A stretch of 42,969 bases of DNA from a virus, in IMG/VR virus record IMGVR_UViG_3300045741_000200, positions 1 to 42,969 of that record, one strand, 5' to 3'. Positions 16,568-24,296 of this stretch are shown here, piece by piece. The notes below the pieces were generated by a model, which was given only the letters and a program-made list of their open reading frames with translations, searched no databases and was not told the origin of the DNA. How positions within the stretch are numbered: the first letter of the stretch is position 1; each line of letters begins with the position of its first letter. The translations under genes were made by a program, and so were the position numbers.

Positions 16568-17718
16568 GGTCTAGGGATCGCAACCTCGCCGCTGCGTTCC
16601 GTGGATCGTTCCGCCTCGAAACCTATTGCGACGCTTGGTATAACGGCGAACCTACTTACGAACGCTTGCCCATCACCGGTGGCACGATTGAGTATGACCT
16701 TGATAGCAACGTGCAAGGCACCCTCACTCTAACCATCAGTGATGAGGATGGTGGCCTAGTACCGCTCAAGGCAACGGATGTGCTTGCCCCGTATGGGCAA
16801 GAGGTACATGTCACCATGGCGATTGCGGCATCAGATCACCCGTTGCTCGATCCCTTGTCTATCGGATGGTTTCGCATTCAAGACGTGCCGACCGCGCGTA
16901 AGTGGTGGTATCCCATGCCATCGGGCCGGTTGCGTTGCGGTGGTTCACTTGTTGAACTCACGGCGCAGGATCGCATGTCTGCCATTGCTGAGGCCAAGTT
17001 ACTGCAGACGTACCAACCGATTGCCAACGCAACAGTCATGGATGAAATCACAAGGCTTGCCGGTGACCTTGTGCCGATGGGGTCACTTGATCCGTTGCTC
17101 ACCGATGACGTGGTGAGTGCATCCCTGACCTACGATGAGGACAGGGTTGCCGCAATCACTGGCCTTGCTGCGTCGATCGATGGCGCACCACGCATGGACA
17201 GCATGGGATTCCTGCAAGTGGTCAAGCCAACCGAGTACGGCACCCTGCCGGTGTGGACGTTCGATGTGGGTGACCGAGGATTCGTCACGTCCTACACCAC
17301 AAGCATGACGCGTGATGGTGTGGTCAACGCAGTCATTGCATCGGGCGAGGCTGCCAGCGATCACGCACCGGTTGTGGGGTATGCGTTCGACCTTGACCCT
17401 GGCAGCCCATCCCGGTGGGCCGGGCCGTTCGGCGAGGTACCTGCGTTCTATACCTCACCGTTGCTGACCACTGCGGCCAAGGCAGCACAAGCCGCACGGA
17501 CAAGGCTGAACACGTTGCAGCGTGGGCGTGAACGTGAGTTCACCATCACGTGCCCGATCAACTTTCTGTTGGAACTTGACGACCCTGTTGTCATCAGCCT
17601 GCCGGACATCACGATTCCTGGCCGCATCGTCAAGATGTCACTACCCCTCACACCGGCTGACATGACAGTCACGGTGCGAGCACTCGACACCTCAGTGACT
17701 ACGGAGGTTGCAGAGTAA
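16564..17718 (+). CDS. Minor tail protein, DUF5047-like (Tal position)
   Basis: 384 aa from GTG 16564, which overlaps the stop of the previous gene (GTGA). The start RSRDRNLAAAFRGSFRLETYCDAWYNGEP and GTIEYDLDSNVQGTLTLTISDEDG fit the DUF5047-type minor tail family of actinophages, located where a tail-associated base protein is expected. Beta-rich, no membrane segment. Its stop overlaps the next ATG (TAATG), so the tail-tip genes are one coupled unit. Confidence 0.72.
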   Translation: MRSRDRNLAAAFRGSFRLETYCDAWYNGEPTYERLPITGGTIEYDLDSNVQGTLTLTISDEDGGLVPLKATDVLAPYGQEVHVTMAIAASDHPLLDPLSIGWFRIQDVPTARKWWYPMPSGRLRCGGSLVELTAQDRMSAIAEAKLLQTYQPIANATVMDEITRLAGDLVPMGSLDPLLTDDVVSASLTYDEDRVAAITGLAASIDGAPRMDSMGFLQVVKPTEYGTLPVWTFDVGDRGFVTSYTTSMTRDGVVNAVIASGEAASDHAPVVGYAFDLDPGSPSRWAGPFGEVPAFYTSPLLTTAAKAAQAARTRLNTLQRGREREFTITCPINFLLELDDPVVISLPDITIPGRIVKMSLPLTPADMTVTVRALDTSVTTEVAE

Positions 17719-18512
17719 TGGGTTTAGAACTAGGTGATGTCATCAAGCGCAACACCGATGGTAGTTATTACGTGCTCGGAACCGTAGTGCTGGCACCGGG
17801 AACCGGTGTCGTCACAGTGAACGTGCGCGGTTCGTTGTTGGTGCTGCCGCACTTGCGCGGCTATGTGCCTGCCGTCAATGACACCGTGATGATTATGGTG
17901 CGCGGTCAATCGCGGTTCGTCATCGATGCCGTGACCAACCCTGTTGATCCGGTTGCCCCGCGCAGCGATGCACCGGCACCGACACAGCCGACACCCAAGC
18001 CACCACCGGCACCGACACCACCCAAGGTCACCAAGACATCAACGTTTCTGGCAGCGGCAACCGCGTGCTACCGGGGTGGCAAGTGGCGCACGGACAACAT
18101 CCGTCCGCACCAAGGGGATTGGGGCAACTACGGCAACAACACCGGGGCATGGTTTTACGGCACCGGCATCCGTAGTGCGCTCAAGGGTGCGGTTGTGTTG
18201 AGTGCCAAGGTGTATCTCAAGCGTGTTGACGGTGGTGTGTTCGCTGCACAGACACCCACTGTCTACACCACCCCGCACCCTGCCAAGCCTGCCGGTGCGC
18301 CGACCCTGCAAGGTGGTGGCACCAACCTCTCAAGCGCCGCGGTCGGTCAAGCCAAGTGGGTGACGTTCCCTACCGCACTTGCGCAGGCATTCGTTGACGG
18401 CACTGCATATGGCTTGGCATGCAAGGTGTCTGGCGATTCGCCATACATCGTATTCGCTCAACTCAGTGAGTCGCGCAGCAGCGGCGCACTGTCGATCACG
18501 TACCGGAAGTGA
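17718..18512 (+). CDS. Minor tail protein with Pro-rich linker
   Basis: 264 aa. Residues 1 to about 75 look like a small OB/beta domain (ELGDVIKRNTDGSYYVLGTVVLAP... RGYVPAVNDTVMIMVRGQSRFVIDAV), followed by a Pro-rich spacer (PAPTQPTPKPPPAPTPP, about 89-105), and a C-terminal beta domain rich in aromatic residues (GDWGNYGNNTGAWFYGTGI). The last may bind host surface sugar. The modular shape, virion base plus stalk plus tip, suggests a receptor-binding role; not proven. Confidence 0.68.
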   Translation: MGLELGDVIKRNTDGSYYVLGTVVLAPGTGVVTVNVRGSLLVLPHLRGYVPAVNDTVMIMVRGQSRFVIDAVTNPVDPVAPRSDAPAPTQPTPKPPPAPTPPKVTKTSTFLAAATACYRGGKWRTDNIRPHQGDWGNYGNNTGAWFYGTGIRSALKGAVVLSAKVYLKRVDGGVFAAQTPTVYTTPHPAKPAGAPTLQGGGTNLSSAAVGQAKWVTFPTALAQAFVDGTAYGLACKVSGDSPYIVFAQLSESRSSGALSITYRK

Positions 18513-18518
18513 GAGAGC

Positions 18519-19211
18519 ATGGCGACTAGCGCATATGGGTTCACGGTGCCTAGCGCTGATGACCAAGTTGATGGCCCGGCACAGATGTTGGCACTTGCCG
18601 ACAGTATCGGTCCCTACATCAATGGCGTGTTCGCAAGCGAGGCAGAACGTGACTCGCTCATCCCTACACCCATTGTGGGGCAAGAGGTTTACACCGAGGA
18701 CAAGAAACGAAAGTTCGTCTGGGATGGCACGCGGTGGGTCACCTCGATGACCAATGTGCCTGCCGTGCAACTAGTTCAGACAGTTGCGCAGACGGGTTGG
18801 GCATCGGGCACATTCAATAGCATCACGTTCACCGGTGCCGACACCCTAGACCGTTGGGATCAGCACAACCCTGCGAGTAACAGTAGTCGAATTGTGTTGG
18901 GCAGCGTGCCCGGATGGTACCTAGTAGGTGGGCTGTACTGTCCGGCAGCCAATAGCGCTGCAACTCTGTTCCGTGCCTGCATCGCACTCAACGGGGTAAG
19001 GGTCGCAGGTACATATGTTGCCGTTCCTGGCCTTGGGGGTTCCCTACTGCCAGGGGTTCCCGCATCGCCGATGCTCATACAGATCACCAACCCTGGCGAC
19101 TATGTGGAACTTCACGGCCTTGTGACTGCTGCATCCGGCACGTTGGGTACATCGGTCAACGGAACCGATGGGGCATCGGCTCTCTGGGCCATCTACCAAT
19201 CGGGATTGTGA
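18519..19211 (+). CDS. Tail tip protein A, shared N-terminal module
   Basis: 230 aa. Residues 1-33 (ending DSIGPYI) are almost the same as the start of the next gene, including ADDQVDGPAQ and LALADSIGPY, and act presumably as a virion anchor. After residue 70 it differs and shows a jelly-roll-like pattern (FRACIALNGVRVAGTYV), compatible with a C1q/TNF-type trimer tip. TGAGAGAGC precedes the ATG with only short spacing. Probably a receptor-binding or tip protein. Confidence 0.7.
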   Translation: MATSAYGFTVPSADDQVDGPAQMLALADSIGPYINGVFASEAERDSLIPTPIVGQEVYTEDKKRKFVWDGTRWVTSMTNVPAVQLVQTVAQTGWASGTFNSITFTGADTLDRWDQHNPASNSSRIVLGSVPGWYLVGGLYCPAANSAATLFRACIALNGVRVAGTYVAVPGLGGSLLPGVPASPMLIQITNPGDYVELHGLVTAASGTLGTSVNGTDGASALWAIYQSGL

Positions 19212-19214
19212 GTC

Positions 19215-19844
19215 ATGGCAACGACTAACTATGGCTTTACCGTGCCAACCGCTGACGACCAAGTTGATGGCCCGGCACAGTTGCTAGCACTAGCGGACAG
19301 CATCGGGCCGTATACCATGATGCGTTTCGACTCTGCCGCAGCGCGCGATGCCCTTGTGACAGCACCACTCGAAGGCATGATGGCTTGGTGCCGTGACGTG
19401 TCATGCGCCTATTTCTATGATGGGGCAACGTGGCGCGCGTGGCCCGGCACCGCGTCGCAGGCCATCAACTATGAGGACACTAACGTCACCGGCATCACCA
19501 CAACGGAGACGCTGACTGACTCTGTGAGTTGCGTACTCATTCAAGGTCGTACCTATAAGGTCACGCATCAGTGCATGCACTACTCAACCGTTGCCAACGA
19601 TGCGCAGGTCGGCAAGATTCGCGAGGATGCAGGCACTGCGGGCACCATCTTGGGCCAAGCGCGAACCATCCTGCCCATTGGTAGCAACGCATTTATGTAC
19701 TACCTAGAGGTGTTCTATGTCGCGGTTGCTACGGCAAGCAAGACGTTCAGTGCAACGTCAGTCCGCAGCACCGGCACCGGCACCATCACGCGCTATGCCG
19801 CTGCGACCAATCAGTCAATCATGACTGTCTCACTGTGGAGTTGA
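19215..19844 (+). CDS. Tail tip protein B, paralogous N-terminal module
   Basis: 209 aa. Starts with the same module as the gene before (YGFTVPTADDQVDGPAQLLALADSIGPY), then a short helical segment and FYDGATWRAW, then a different C-terminal beta domain (about 90-209) with VKVTHQ-like strands. So a duplication of the anchor with a different tip. The nucleotide likeness is weaker at third positions, so the duplication is not very recent. Confidence 0.7.
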   Translation: MATTNYGFTVPTADDQVDGPAQLLALADSIGPYTMMRFDSAAARDALVTAPLEGMMAWCRDVSCAYFYDGATWRAWPGTASQAINYEDTNVTGITTTETLTDSVSCVLIQGRTYKVTHQCMHYSTVANDAQVGKIREDAGTAGTILGQARTILPIGSNAFMYYLEVFYVAVATASKTFSATSVRSTGTGTITRYAAATNQSIMTVSLWS

Positions 19845-19848
19845 CCCC

Positions 19849-20160
19849 ATGTCGCTTGCATCGTCCGCAGACCTAGCCACGCACAACGGTTTCCGGTCAC
19901 GCGTGCGCGTAGCCATGGTGACTGCTGCACTTAACGTGGCAGCGGAAGCGCCATCGGGCAACCCCACCAACGATCAGAAACGCAGCATCCTCGCAACCCG
20001 CGTGCTCGGTCCCGATCAGCCAACGTTCCTCGACTCATTCGCGTGGATCGTTGGTGCCAACGTGTCTATCTCGTCCACCGGTCTAGATACCCCGGATGGT
20101 GACATTCAATTCGCGGTCAACAGTGCATGGAATGCAGCGGCCGGTGTGACCGCAGGCTGA
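19849..20160 (+). CDS. Hypothetical protein before lysin
   Basis: 103 aa: helical N-terminal half (FRSRVRVAMVTAALNVAAEAPSGN), second half DSFAWIVGANVSISS. Short proteins of this type lie between tail-tip and lysin genes in many actinophages; function unknown. No Shine-Dalgarno is evident; it follows the previous stop by four bases, so it may be coupled. Confidence 0.65.
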   Translation: MSLASSADLATHNGFRSRVRVAMVTAALNVAAEAPSGNPTNDQKRSILATRVLGPDQPTFLDSFAWIVGANVSISSTGLDTPDGDIQFAVNSAWNAAAGVTAG

Positions 20161-20171
20161 GAGGCAAGGCC

Positions 20172-20948
20172 ATGGAACTCAAGTACAGCAAGGCATTATG
20201 GCGACCGTTGGGTGCGCAGACTGAACCGAGCATCGGGGTACCTCGCGTGCTCATCGTGCACACCATGGTTGGCAACCTTGCTGGCACCGATGCGATGTTC
20301 AAGCGGGATGGCTACATCGGTACTGAATCCACGTTCGGTATCGGGGGACCATGGGAAACACCGAGTCTTGATGGTGTTGTCTACCAATGGCAGGAACTCG
20401 ACCACTGCGCCGATGCGCAGTGGGATGGCAACGCATACGCCACAAGCATTGAGACTGCGGACGGTGGCAACCCCAACCACCCATGGACAGACAAGCAACT
20501 CGATGCGTTGGTGCACCTCGCAGTGTGGTGGTGTCAGCAGACGCATCACCCTGCCAGACTTGTCACATCACCGAGCGACACCGGCATTGGCTACCATGCA
20601 CAGTTTCCCGCATGGAACAAGTCTGCGCACACGTGCCCCGGTGCCGTCCGCATCTCACAGTTACGTGAGGCAGTCATCCCGCGCGCTGCCGGAATCCTCA
20701 AGGGTGGCAACGGTGGCAACGGCTCTGCGGTATTCACCTTGCGCCGCTACCTCAAGTTGACCAACCCCATGATGCACGGCAGTGACGTGGTGGAGTGTCA
20801 GCGCAAGGTGCGCTGTACCGATGACGGTTGGTTCGGCCCGGCAACACGTTCGCATGTCGTTGCGTGGCAACGGGATCACAACCTCATTCCTGATGGGGTG
20901 GTCGGTCCGCTCACTTGCAAGTCGTTCGGTTGGCACTGGGCCGGTTGA
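20172..20948 (+). CDS. lysA: Endolysin: N-acetylmuramoyl-L-alanine amidase plus PG-binding domain
   Basis: 258 aa from ATG 20172, preceded by CTGAGAGGCAAGG. Residues about 20-170 form an amidase-2 domain: Zn-ligand candidates His 30 (VLIVHT), His 142 (YHAQFPAWNK) and/or His 153, and Cys 155 (HTCPG). A Gly/Asn linker (about 178-184) leads to a peptidoglycan-binding domain (about 190-255: MHGSDVVECQRKVRCTDDGWFGPAT... GVVGPLTCKSF). It cuts the cell wall at the end of infection. An upstream start at 20127 overlaps the gene before and has no ribosome site. Stop overlaps the next ATG. Confidence 0.92.
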   Translation: MELKYSKALWRPLGAQTEPSIGVPRVLIVHTMVGNLAGTDAMFKRDGYIGTESTFGIGGPWETPSLDGVVYQWQELDHCADAQWDGNAYATSIETADGGNPNHPWTDKQLDALVHLAVWWCQQTHHPARLVTSPSDTGIGYHAQFPAWNKSAHTCPGAVRISQLREAVIPRAAGILKGGNGGNGSAVFTLRRYLKLTNPMMHGSDVVECQRKVRCTDDGWFGPATRSHVVAWQRDHNLIPDGVVGPLTCKSFGWHWAG

Positions 20949-21148
20949 TGGTCAGCAAGTGGGCAGCCAACCTCACACTTGTTGCGGCAGTAGTGGTGTG
21001 GGTTGCCAACCTCGCGCTAGCGGTGCTGCTGAAAGACTATGACCAATCGGAAGGGGTCAACGCCGTCGTACTCGCCATCATCGGTGCGTTGTTGGTGACT
21101 CGACCCCGTAACGGTAACGGGAATGGCAATGGCACTCGACCCACTTGA
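20948..21148 (+). CDS. Small membrane protein, holin-like
   Basis: 66 aa from ATG 20948 (TGATG overlap with lysin). Two hydrophobic helices at about residues 6-29 and 36-52, then a short Gly/Asn repeat tail (RNGNGNGNGTRP). Size, two helices and place directly after the endolysin suit a class II holin or its partner. The last 26 bp overlap the next gene. Confidence 0.65.
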   Translation: MVSKWAANLTLVAAVVVWVANLALAVLLKDYDQSEGVNAVVLAIIGALLVTRPRNGNGNGNGTRPT

Positions 21149-21437
21149 CCTGCCGACATCGTTGCTAGTCAACGGATGCAGCGGCTTGTTGCTCGGTGTG
21201 AGCCTGGCACTAGCGGCTGATGTCATTGAGTGGTGGCACAACAAGTGGTGGCAATTGATTGCGGTATGGGTCGCATGGGCCGCAGTCATCGTGACCGCAT
21301 CGATGCCGGATCTTGATTGGCTGCACGGTCGGCGCATCGCTAACAGCATGGTCGCGCTGTGGGTGGTGTATCTGTTGTTACGAAAGGTAAGGGGTCACGA
21401 TGCATCCGAGTCTCAAGCCACTGACCGTAGCGCGTAA
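21123..21437 (+). CDS. Membrane protein in lysis cassette
   Basis: 104 aa, with three hydrophobic segments (about 10-34, 43-60, 70-88) and a polar tail HDASESQATDRSA. ATG 21123 or ATG 21129. A second membrane protein in the lysis cassette may be a holin, antiholin or spanin-like factor. It overlaps both neighbours, a compact coupled unit. Confidence 0.6.
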   Translation: MAMALDPLDLPTSLLVNGCSGLLLGVSLALAADVIEWWHNKWWQLIAVWVAWAAVIVTASMPDLDWLHGRRIANSMVALWVVYLLLRKVRGHDASESQATDRSA

Positions 21438-21603
21438 GGCATTCGTTGCTGCATGCCTCATCATTGCCAACGGACTGCAGGCAGACGTGTTCCCGCACCC
21501 ATGGGATGACGTGCTCATTGCAGTCCTCGCGGTGGCAGGCTACTTCGGTGTGTACGCAACGCGTAACGCGCCGGTGGTCAACTCGACAGAGGACCAGCGT
21601 TAG
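21400..21603 (+). CDS. Putative holin (DUF7439-like)
   Basis: 67 aa with two hydrophobic helices (about 14-32 and 38-54), basic N-terminus, and the pattern ANGLQADVFPHPWDDVLIAVLAVAGYFGVYATRNAP, which I recall from a common actinophage holin-like family ending in a YxxPNxP-like segment. AAGGTAAGGGG precedes the ATG. It closes the late operon; a strong terminator lies 60 bp further. Confidence 0.7.
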   Translation: MHPSLKPLTVARKAFVAACLIIANGLQADVFPHPWDDVLIAVLAVAGYFGVYATRNAPVVNSTEDQR

Positions 21604-21628
21604 GCCATCATCGCTACTGCACCCAATC

Positions 21629-21642
21629 CGCTCGCTCTCTCA
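21629..21642 (-). promoter_or_regulatory. Orphan start-associated element
   Basis: The reverse strand reads CTGAGAGAGCGAGCGG, the same element that precedes many early genes, but no leftward gene begins here: downstream on that strand is the antisense of the holin gene. Possibly a remnant of a deleted gene, or the element has a role other than ribosome binding. Confidence 0.5.
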
Positions 21643-21662
21643 GGTGAATGGCAGTGGTGCGG

Positions 21663-21712
21663 CCGGGGCACCCTCGGAACTCCGCGTCACGGTGGGGGAG
21701 AGGGTGCCCCGG
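21663..21712. terminator. Rho-independent terminator of the late operon
   Basis: Perfect 13-bp stem CCGGGGCACCCTC / GAGGGTGCCCCGG with a 24-base loop, followed by TTTT at 21713. It lies between the convergent late operon and the leftward XRE gene, so it probably ends both. Confidence 0.85.
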
Positions 21713-21723
21713 TTTTCTTGTGT

Positions 21724-21963
21724 CTACAGCATCAGCCGTGCAACCTCATCAGGGTCGGCACCCTTGATGAGTTCATGGAATGAGATGCCTAGCGCTGCAC
21801 AGAGTTTCGGCAACTCATCCACCTTGACTGCGCGTGCTGCATTCTCGACCCCTGAGAGTGCAGTGCGACTCACTCCCACCATGTCCGCTAGTGCGGCTTG
21901 GGTCCAACCATGACGCGCACGCGCTGCACGCACGTTCATCGCGATGGCTTGACCCAATGACAT
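21724..21963 (-). CDS. XRE-family HTH regulator (repressor candidate)
   Basis: 79 aa from the ATG at 21963, chosen because GGAGGTGA lies 8 bases upstream. Residues about 8-65 make a Cro/C1-type HTH: NVRAARARHGWTQAALADMVGVSRTALSGVENAARAVKVDELPKLCAALGIS. It is almost only a DNA-binding domain, without a protease-type C-terminal part, so it would not respond to RecA cleavage like lambda CI. It may be the immunity repressor or an auxiliary regulator. It is transcribed opposite to the lysis genes and faces the unlinked region 21964-22321. A longer reading from 22047 lacks a ribosome site. Confidence 0.8.
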   Translation of the reverse strand: MSLGQAIAMNVRAARARHGWTQAALADMVGVSRTALSGVENAARAVKVDELPKLCAALGISFHELIKGADPDEVARLML

Positions 21964-22321
21964 GGCTGTATCACCTCCTACCATCGGTGCCCCTTTCCTT
22001 ACGGCGGTTGCGTTCTGGCGTCCGATGCGCGGTGCAGCATCAGACACCGTTCCCGGGGTGTTGCTGTGCGCACCTTAGAGGTAACTACCGGTGGATGTGC
22101 ACATTTCGTTCAGACGCAACGATCAAGCGATAAGACACTCTCAAGGTTGGAAGGTAAAGCGGACACGCTGCAGGAAAATCGAACATCGGTTATCGTGGTG
22201 TCTCGGCCCGGCCGGGTCGGCGGTTGCGTTCTTTCCGGGGTGTATCCCCGTCCCGGCCGGGTCCCTGCCCATGTGGGGTAGAGTCGATCCATTCCAGTGG
22301 CGTGACACACCGGAGGTTGTG
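21964..22321. other. Intergenic regulatory region with CCCGGCCGGG hairpins
   Basis: 358 bp between divergent genes, without a convincing ORF. CCCGGCCGGG occurs at 22207-22216 and 22252-22261; the two can pair with each other, enclosing the smaller hairpin CGGGG-TGTAT-CCCCG (22236-22250). ATCGAACATCGGTTATCG lies at 22179-22196; the 9-mer ATCGAACAT recurs beside the promoter candidate at 33175. Operators and an attenuator for the rightward gene 22322 are plausible but unproven. Confidence 0.5.
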
Positions 22322-22609
22322 ATGCCGACATTTTTCCTCAATGCGCGAATCGTTGTGCCGCAAGGCATCGACGCATTGCCGATGGGAACGGTCGAGCGAC
22401 TTGACTTGTTCAACCTCTGGGTCATCCGTAACCACCGCATTGAGAGTCATTGTGACGCAAGGGATGTAGAGAAATCTGTCTACGTCCGCTTGTCCGATGT
22501 GGTAGGTCATCCGCTGTGCCCCGCTGATGGTCGATGGTCGTTGAGCGGTTCACCCCTCATGCGTGACGCCATGCATGAGGCTGTAGTTGGTGGCAACTCA
22601 TACGACTGA
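22322..22609 (+). CDS. Hypothetical protein
   Basis: 95 aa from ATG 22322, GGAGG 6 bases upstream. Sequence: a hydrophobic start (MPTFFLNARIVVPQGI), charged centre with HRIESHCDARDVEKSVYVRLSDVVG, one Cys-pair without clear metal site. Preceded by a structured 5' leader (see 22207-22261) and followed by further small genes in the same direction. As a short gene on its own beside the repressor, it could be a lysogenic (prophage-expressed) gene; function not recognised. Confidence 0.65.
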   Translation: MPTFFLNARIVVPQGIDALPMGTVERLDLFNLWVIRNHRIESHCDARDVEKSVYVRLSDVVGHPLCPADGRWSLSGSPLMRDAMHEAVVGGNSYD

Positions 22610-22670
22610 CCCAACATGCCCCCCCATGACAACCGTTGTGGGGTAAGCAATACCGAGAGGAAACAGGGCA

Positions 22671-22844
22671 ATGCGTATCGTGCTGTGTTCGGCTGACCAG
22701 CCGTCGTGCCCGGTGGTGGAGGAGGTTGACGGTGGTGGCATCACCATCGGCAACACCAACACCCCGGATGTCACGGTCACCCTCGACGCGGACGAGCGTG
22801 CGAGGCTGACCGCGTACCTGACCGATGGCACCATCCCGCAGTGA
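22671..22844 (+). CDS. Small hypothetical protein
   Basis: 57 aa, opening with MRIVLCSADQPSCPVVEEVDGGGITIGN and ending LTAYLTDGTIPQ. GAGAGGAAACAGGG lies before the ATG. The arrangement (short beta-prone protein, two Cys near the N-terminus, DERARLTAYL helix) is like small actinophage proteins of unknown role. Codon third positions are strongly G/C, as in a real gene. Confidence 0.6.
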   Translation: MRIVLCSADQPSCPVVEEVDGGGITIGNTNTPDVTVTLDADERARLTAYLTDGTIPQ

Positions 22845-22948
22845 GCATCAACAGCGGGTCGCAGGGCAACGTGAATGCTGACCCGCGACTGACCGACCGC
22901 ACACCGTTCGGTGTGTTCGTGCCGGTAGTGGCGCACCGCATCCACTGA
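22841..22948 (+). CDS. Mini-ORF overlapping the previous stop
   Basis: 35 aa from GTG 22841 (GTGA overlap): SINSGSQGNVNADPRLTDRTPFGVFVPVVAHRIH. The coupled start and place before the terminator make translation possible, but the protein is short and unrecognised, so it may be fortuitous. Confidence 0.35.
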   Translation: MSINSGSQGNVNADPRLTDRTPFGVFVPVVAHRIH

Positions 22949-22964
22949 CCCACCGGCACAACAG

Positions 22965-23000
22965 AACACCCCCCGGCACGCCGCTGCGCCGGGGGGTGTT
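22965..23000. terminator. Bidirectional terminator between convergent genes
   Basis: Perfect 13-bp stem AACACCCCCCGGC / GCCGGGGGGTGTT, 10-base loop, followed by TTCT. It separates the rightward genes (22322-22948) from the leftward operon ending at 23014. Confidence 0.85.
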
Positions 23001-23013
23001 TCTGCGTCTGCTG

Positions 23014-23355
23014 CTAGAACGCGCTGTGTGCCTCGCTGGCAGCCTCAACCGGCCGGGCCGGTGTGTCGGTACCAACCGCCGTCTGCCAGGCAGGCAGCAG
23101 CGCAGACAGCGGCTTGGCAAGGCCAAGGCAGCGCACCCAACACGTGAGGTGATAGCGGGACCGACCGACAGACTTGAACTCGCTCAAGTGCGGCACCGTG
23201 ATGCCTTGGTCGGTCGGCAGGAACGTGACCATGCACAAGTCACATTCCTTATCAACCGGCACCTTGACCCGCGCAGCCTCATCACACACCGGTGCATCCC
23301 ATGGCTCACCGAACCAATGCACAGCACCGAACTCATTGCCCATCACTGTTGTCAC
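23014..23355 (-). CDS. Zinc-binding protein, unknown role
   Basis: 113 aa from GTG 23355, which overlaps the upstream stop (GTGA); ATG 23343 is an alternative. Contains CDLC followed by HLTCWVRC, a C-x2-C / H-x2-C-x3-C arrangement suited to one zinc site, set in KECDLCMVTFLPTDQGITVPHLSEF. The last part is Ala/Pro-rich. It is the last gene of a leftward operon of four (39-38-37-36 in order of transcription) that starts near 24740. Confidence 0.65.
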   Translation of the reverse strand: MTTVMGNEFGAVHWFGEPWDAPVCDEAARVKVPVDKECDLCMVTFLPTDQGITVPHLSEFKSVGRSRYHLTCWVRCLGLAKPLSALLPAWQTAVGTDTPARPVEAASEAHSAF

Positions 23356-23552
23356 TTCCCTTGTTCCAGAATGACTTTACGAATAGTCACCGGCACACTG
23401 ATGGTCACGCGTGCGGTGCGCCCATGGCTCACCACGCGTGTGGTGATAGCGGCATTACGCTCGGTCCCGAGTGCAATGGCTTGCTGCACAAGGGATTCAA
23501 GGTCAGCCAACGTCGCGCCCTCAAGGTCAATCGACAGACGCGCCGCCATCAC
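23352..23552 (-). CDS. Small hypothetical protein
   Basis: 66 aa: helical segment ATLADLESLVQQAIALGTERNAAI then a beta-prone end RTARVTISVPVTIRKVILEQGK. Both ends overlap the neighbours by four bases (ATGA and GTGA), so translation is coupled with the C2H2-protein gene. No recognised family. Confidence 0.65.
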   Translation of the reverse strand: MMAARLSIDLEGATLADLESLVQQAIALGTERNAAITTRVVSHGRTARVTISVPVTIRKVILEQGK

Positions 23553-24274
23553 TGTGCCTTTCCGCTTGCAGCAGGCTTGCGCGGTCGGCCACCGGGATGA
23601 CGTGGCAACGGTTGGTTGCGCTCCACCACCACGTTGAGCATGGGTGCATCGGGATCAACGGCAGGATGCGCCATCAGGTCAGCGTAATCCCCAACCTTGA
23701 TGCGCGCATGAGGCCAGGATGCCCACTCAGGAACGCGTGCAGCGATGATGCCGTGCGGGTCAACACCTTGGGTCAGGCACAACCAGAACATGCGCGTGAG
23801 GGTGTTATATTGCTGACCGCTGATGTCAGGGTGCAACTTGCTGTGCGAGGCAAGGCCAGTAACAGACGCGCATTCCTTGCCACACATCGGACATGTCTTG
23901 CCAATCATCGTCTCAGTGTCGTTGATGCCGTGCACTGTCTTGAGATGGTTGAGCACACCGGCAGTGCTATGTGCGAACCATTCGGGACAGGCCAGGCAGT
24001 GCACGCGGTTACGGTCGCTAGGGTCAATGGGTGCGCGACCCACGCCCGATGAACTCGCAGCCTTGCCCGGTGGCTTGGTGATGGGCCGTCCGAACTCATC
24101 CAACAACGTCAACGCGTTGAGCAATGACAGGCCGTGGTCAACGCAGACATCAACCTCACGCTCAACCGTGCCCGCACTGTTGGTGATGGTGACGCGCCAC
24201 GTCTCACCCCGTACCTTGGTGCCGTCCTTGAGGTGCGGATCGCACCATGACTCGATCACTATTTCTTGCACCAT
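23549..24274 (-). CDS. Two-finger C2H2 protein with AT-hook-like tail
   Basis: 241 aa. Residues 1 to about 66 resemble the beta-hairpin/helix layout of Lsr2-type dimer domains (ETWRVTITNSAGTVEREVDVCVDHGLSLLNAL). Two zinc fingers follow: C93-x2-C96...H110-x4-H115 and C128-x2-C131-x12-H144-x3-H148, the second a canonical C2H2 finger. Residues 228-234 GGRPRKP look like an AT-hook. So it is most likely a DNA-binding, perhaps xenogeneic-silencing or counter-silencing, protein. Eukaryote-style C2H2 fingers are rare in bacteria but seen in actinophages. ATG 24274 is preceded by the element CTGAGAGAGCGAGCG. Confidence 0.78.
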   Translation of the reverse strand: MVQEIVIESWCDPHLKDGTKVRGETWRVTITNSAGTVEREVDVCVDHGLSLLNALTLLDEFGRPITKPPGKAASSSGVGRAPIDPSDRNRVHCLACPEWFAHSTAGVLNHLKTVHGINDTETMIGKTCPMCGKECASVTGLASHSKLHPDISGQQYNTLTRMFWLCLTQGVDPHGIIAARVPEWASWPHARIKVGDYADLMAHPAVDPDAPMLNVVVERNQPLPRHPGGRPRKPAASGKAQ

Positions 24275-24292
24275 CGTTCGCTCGCTCTCTCA
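24275..24292 (-). promoter_or_regulatory. Start-associated element before C2H2 gene
   Basis: Reverse strand CTGAGAGAGCGAGCGAACG directly before ATG 24274. GAGAG and GCGAG replace a classical AGGAGG site. It matches the element before at least nine other genes. Confidence 0.75.
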
Positions 24293-24296
24293 GGTT

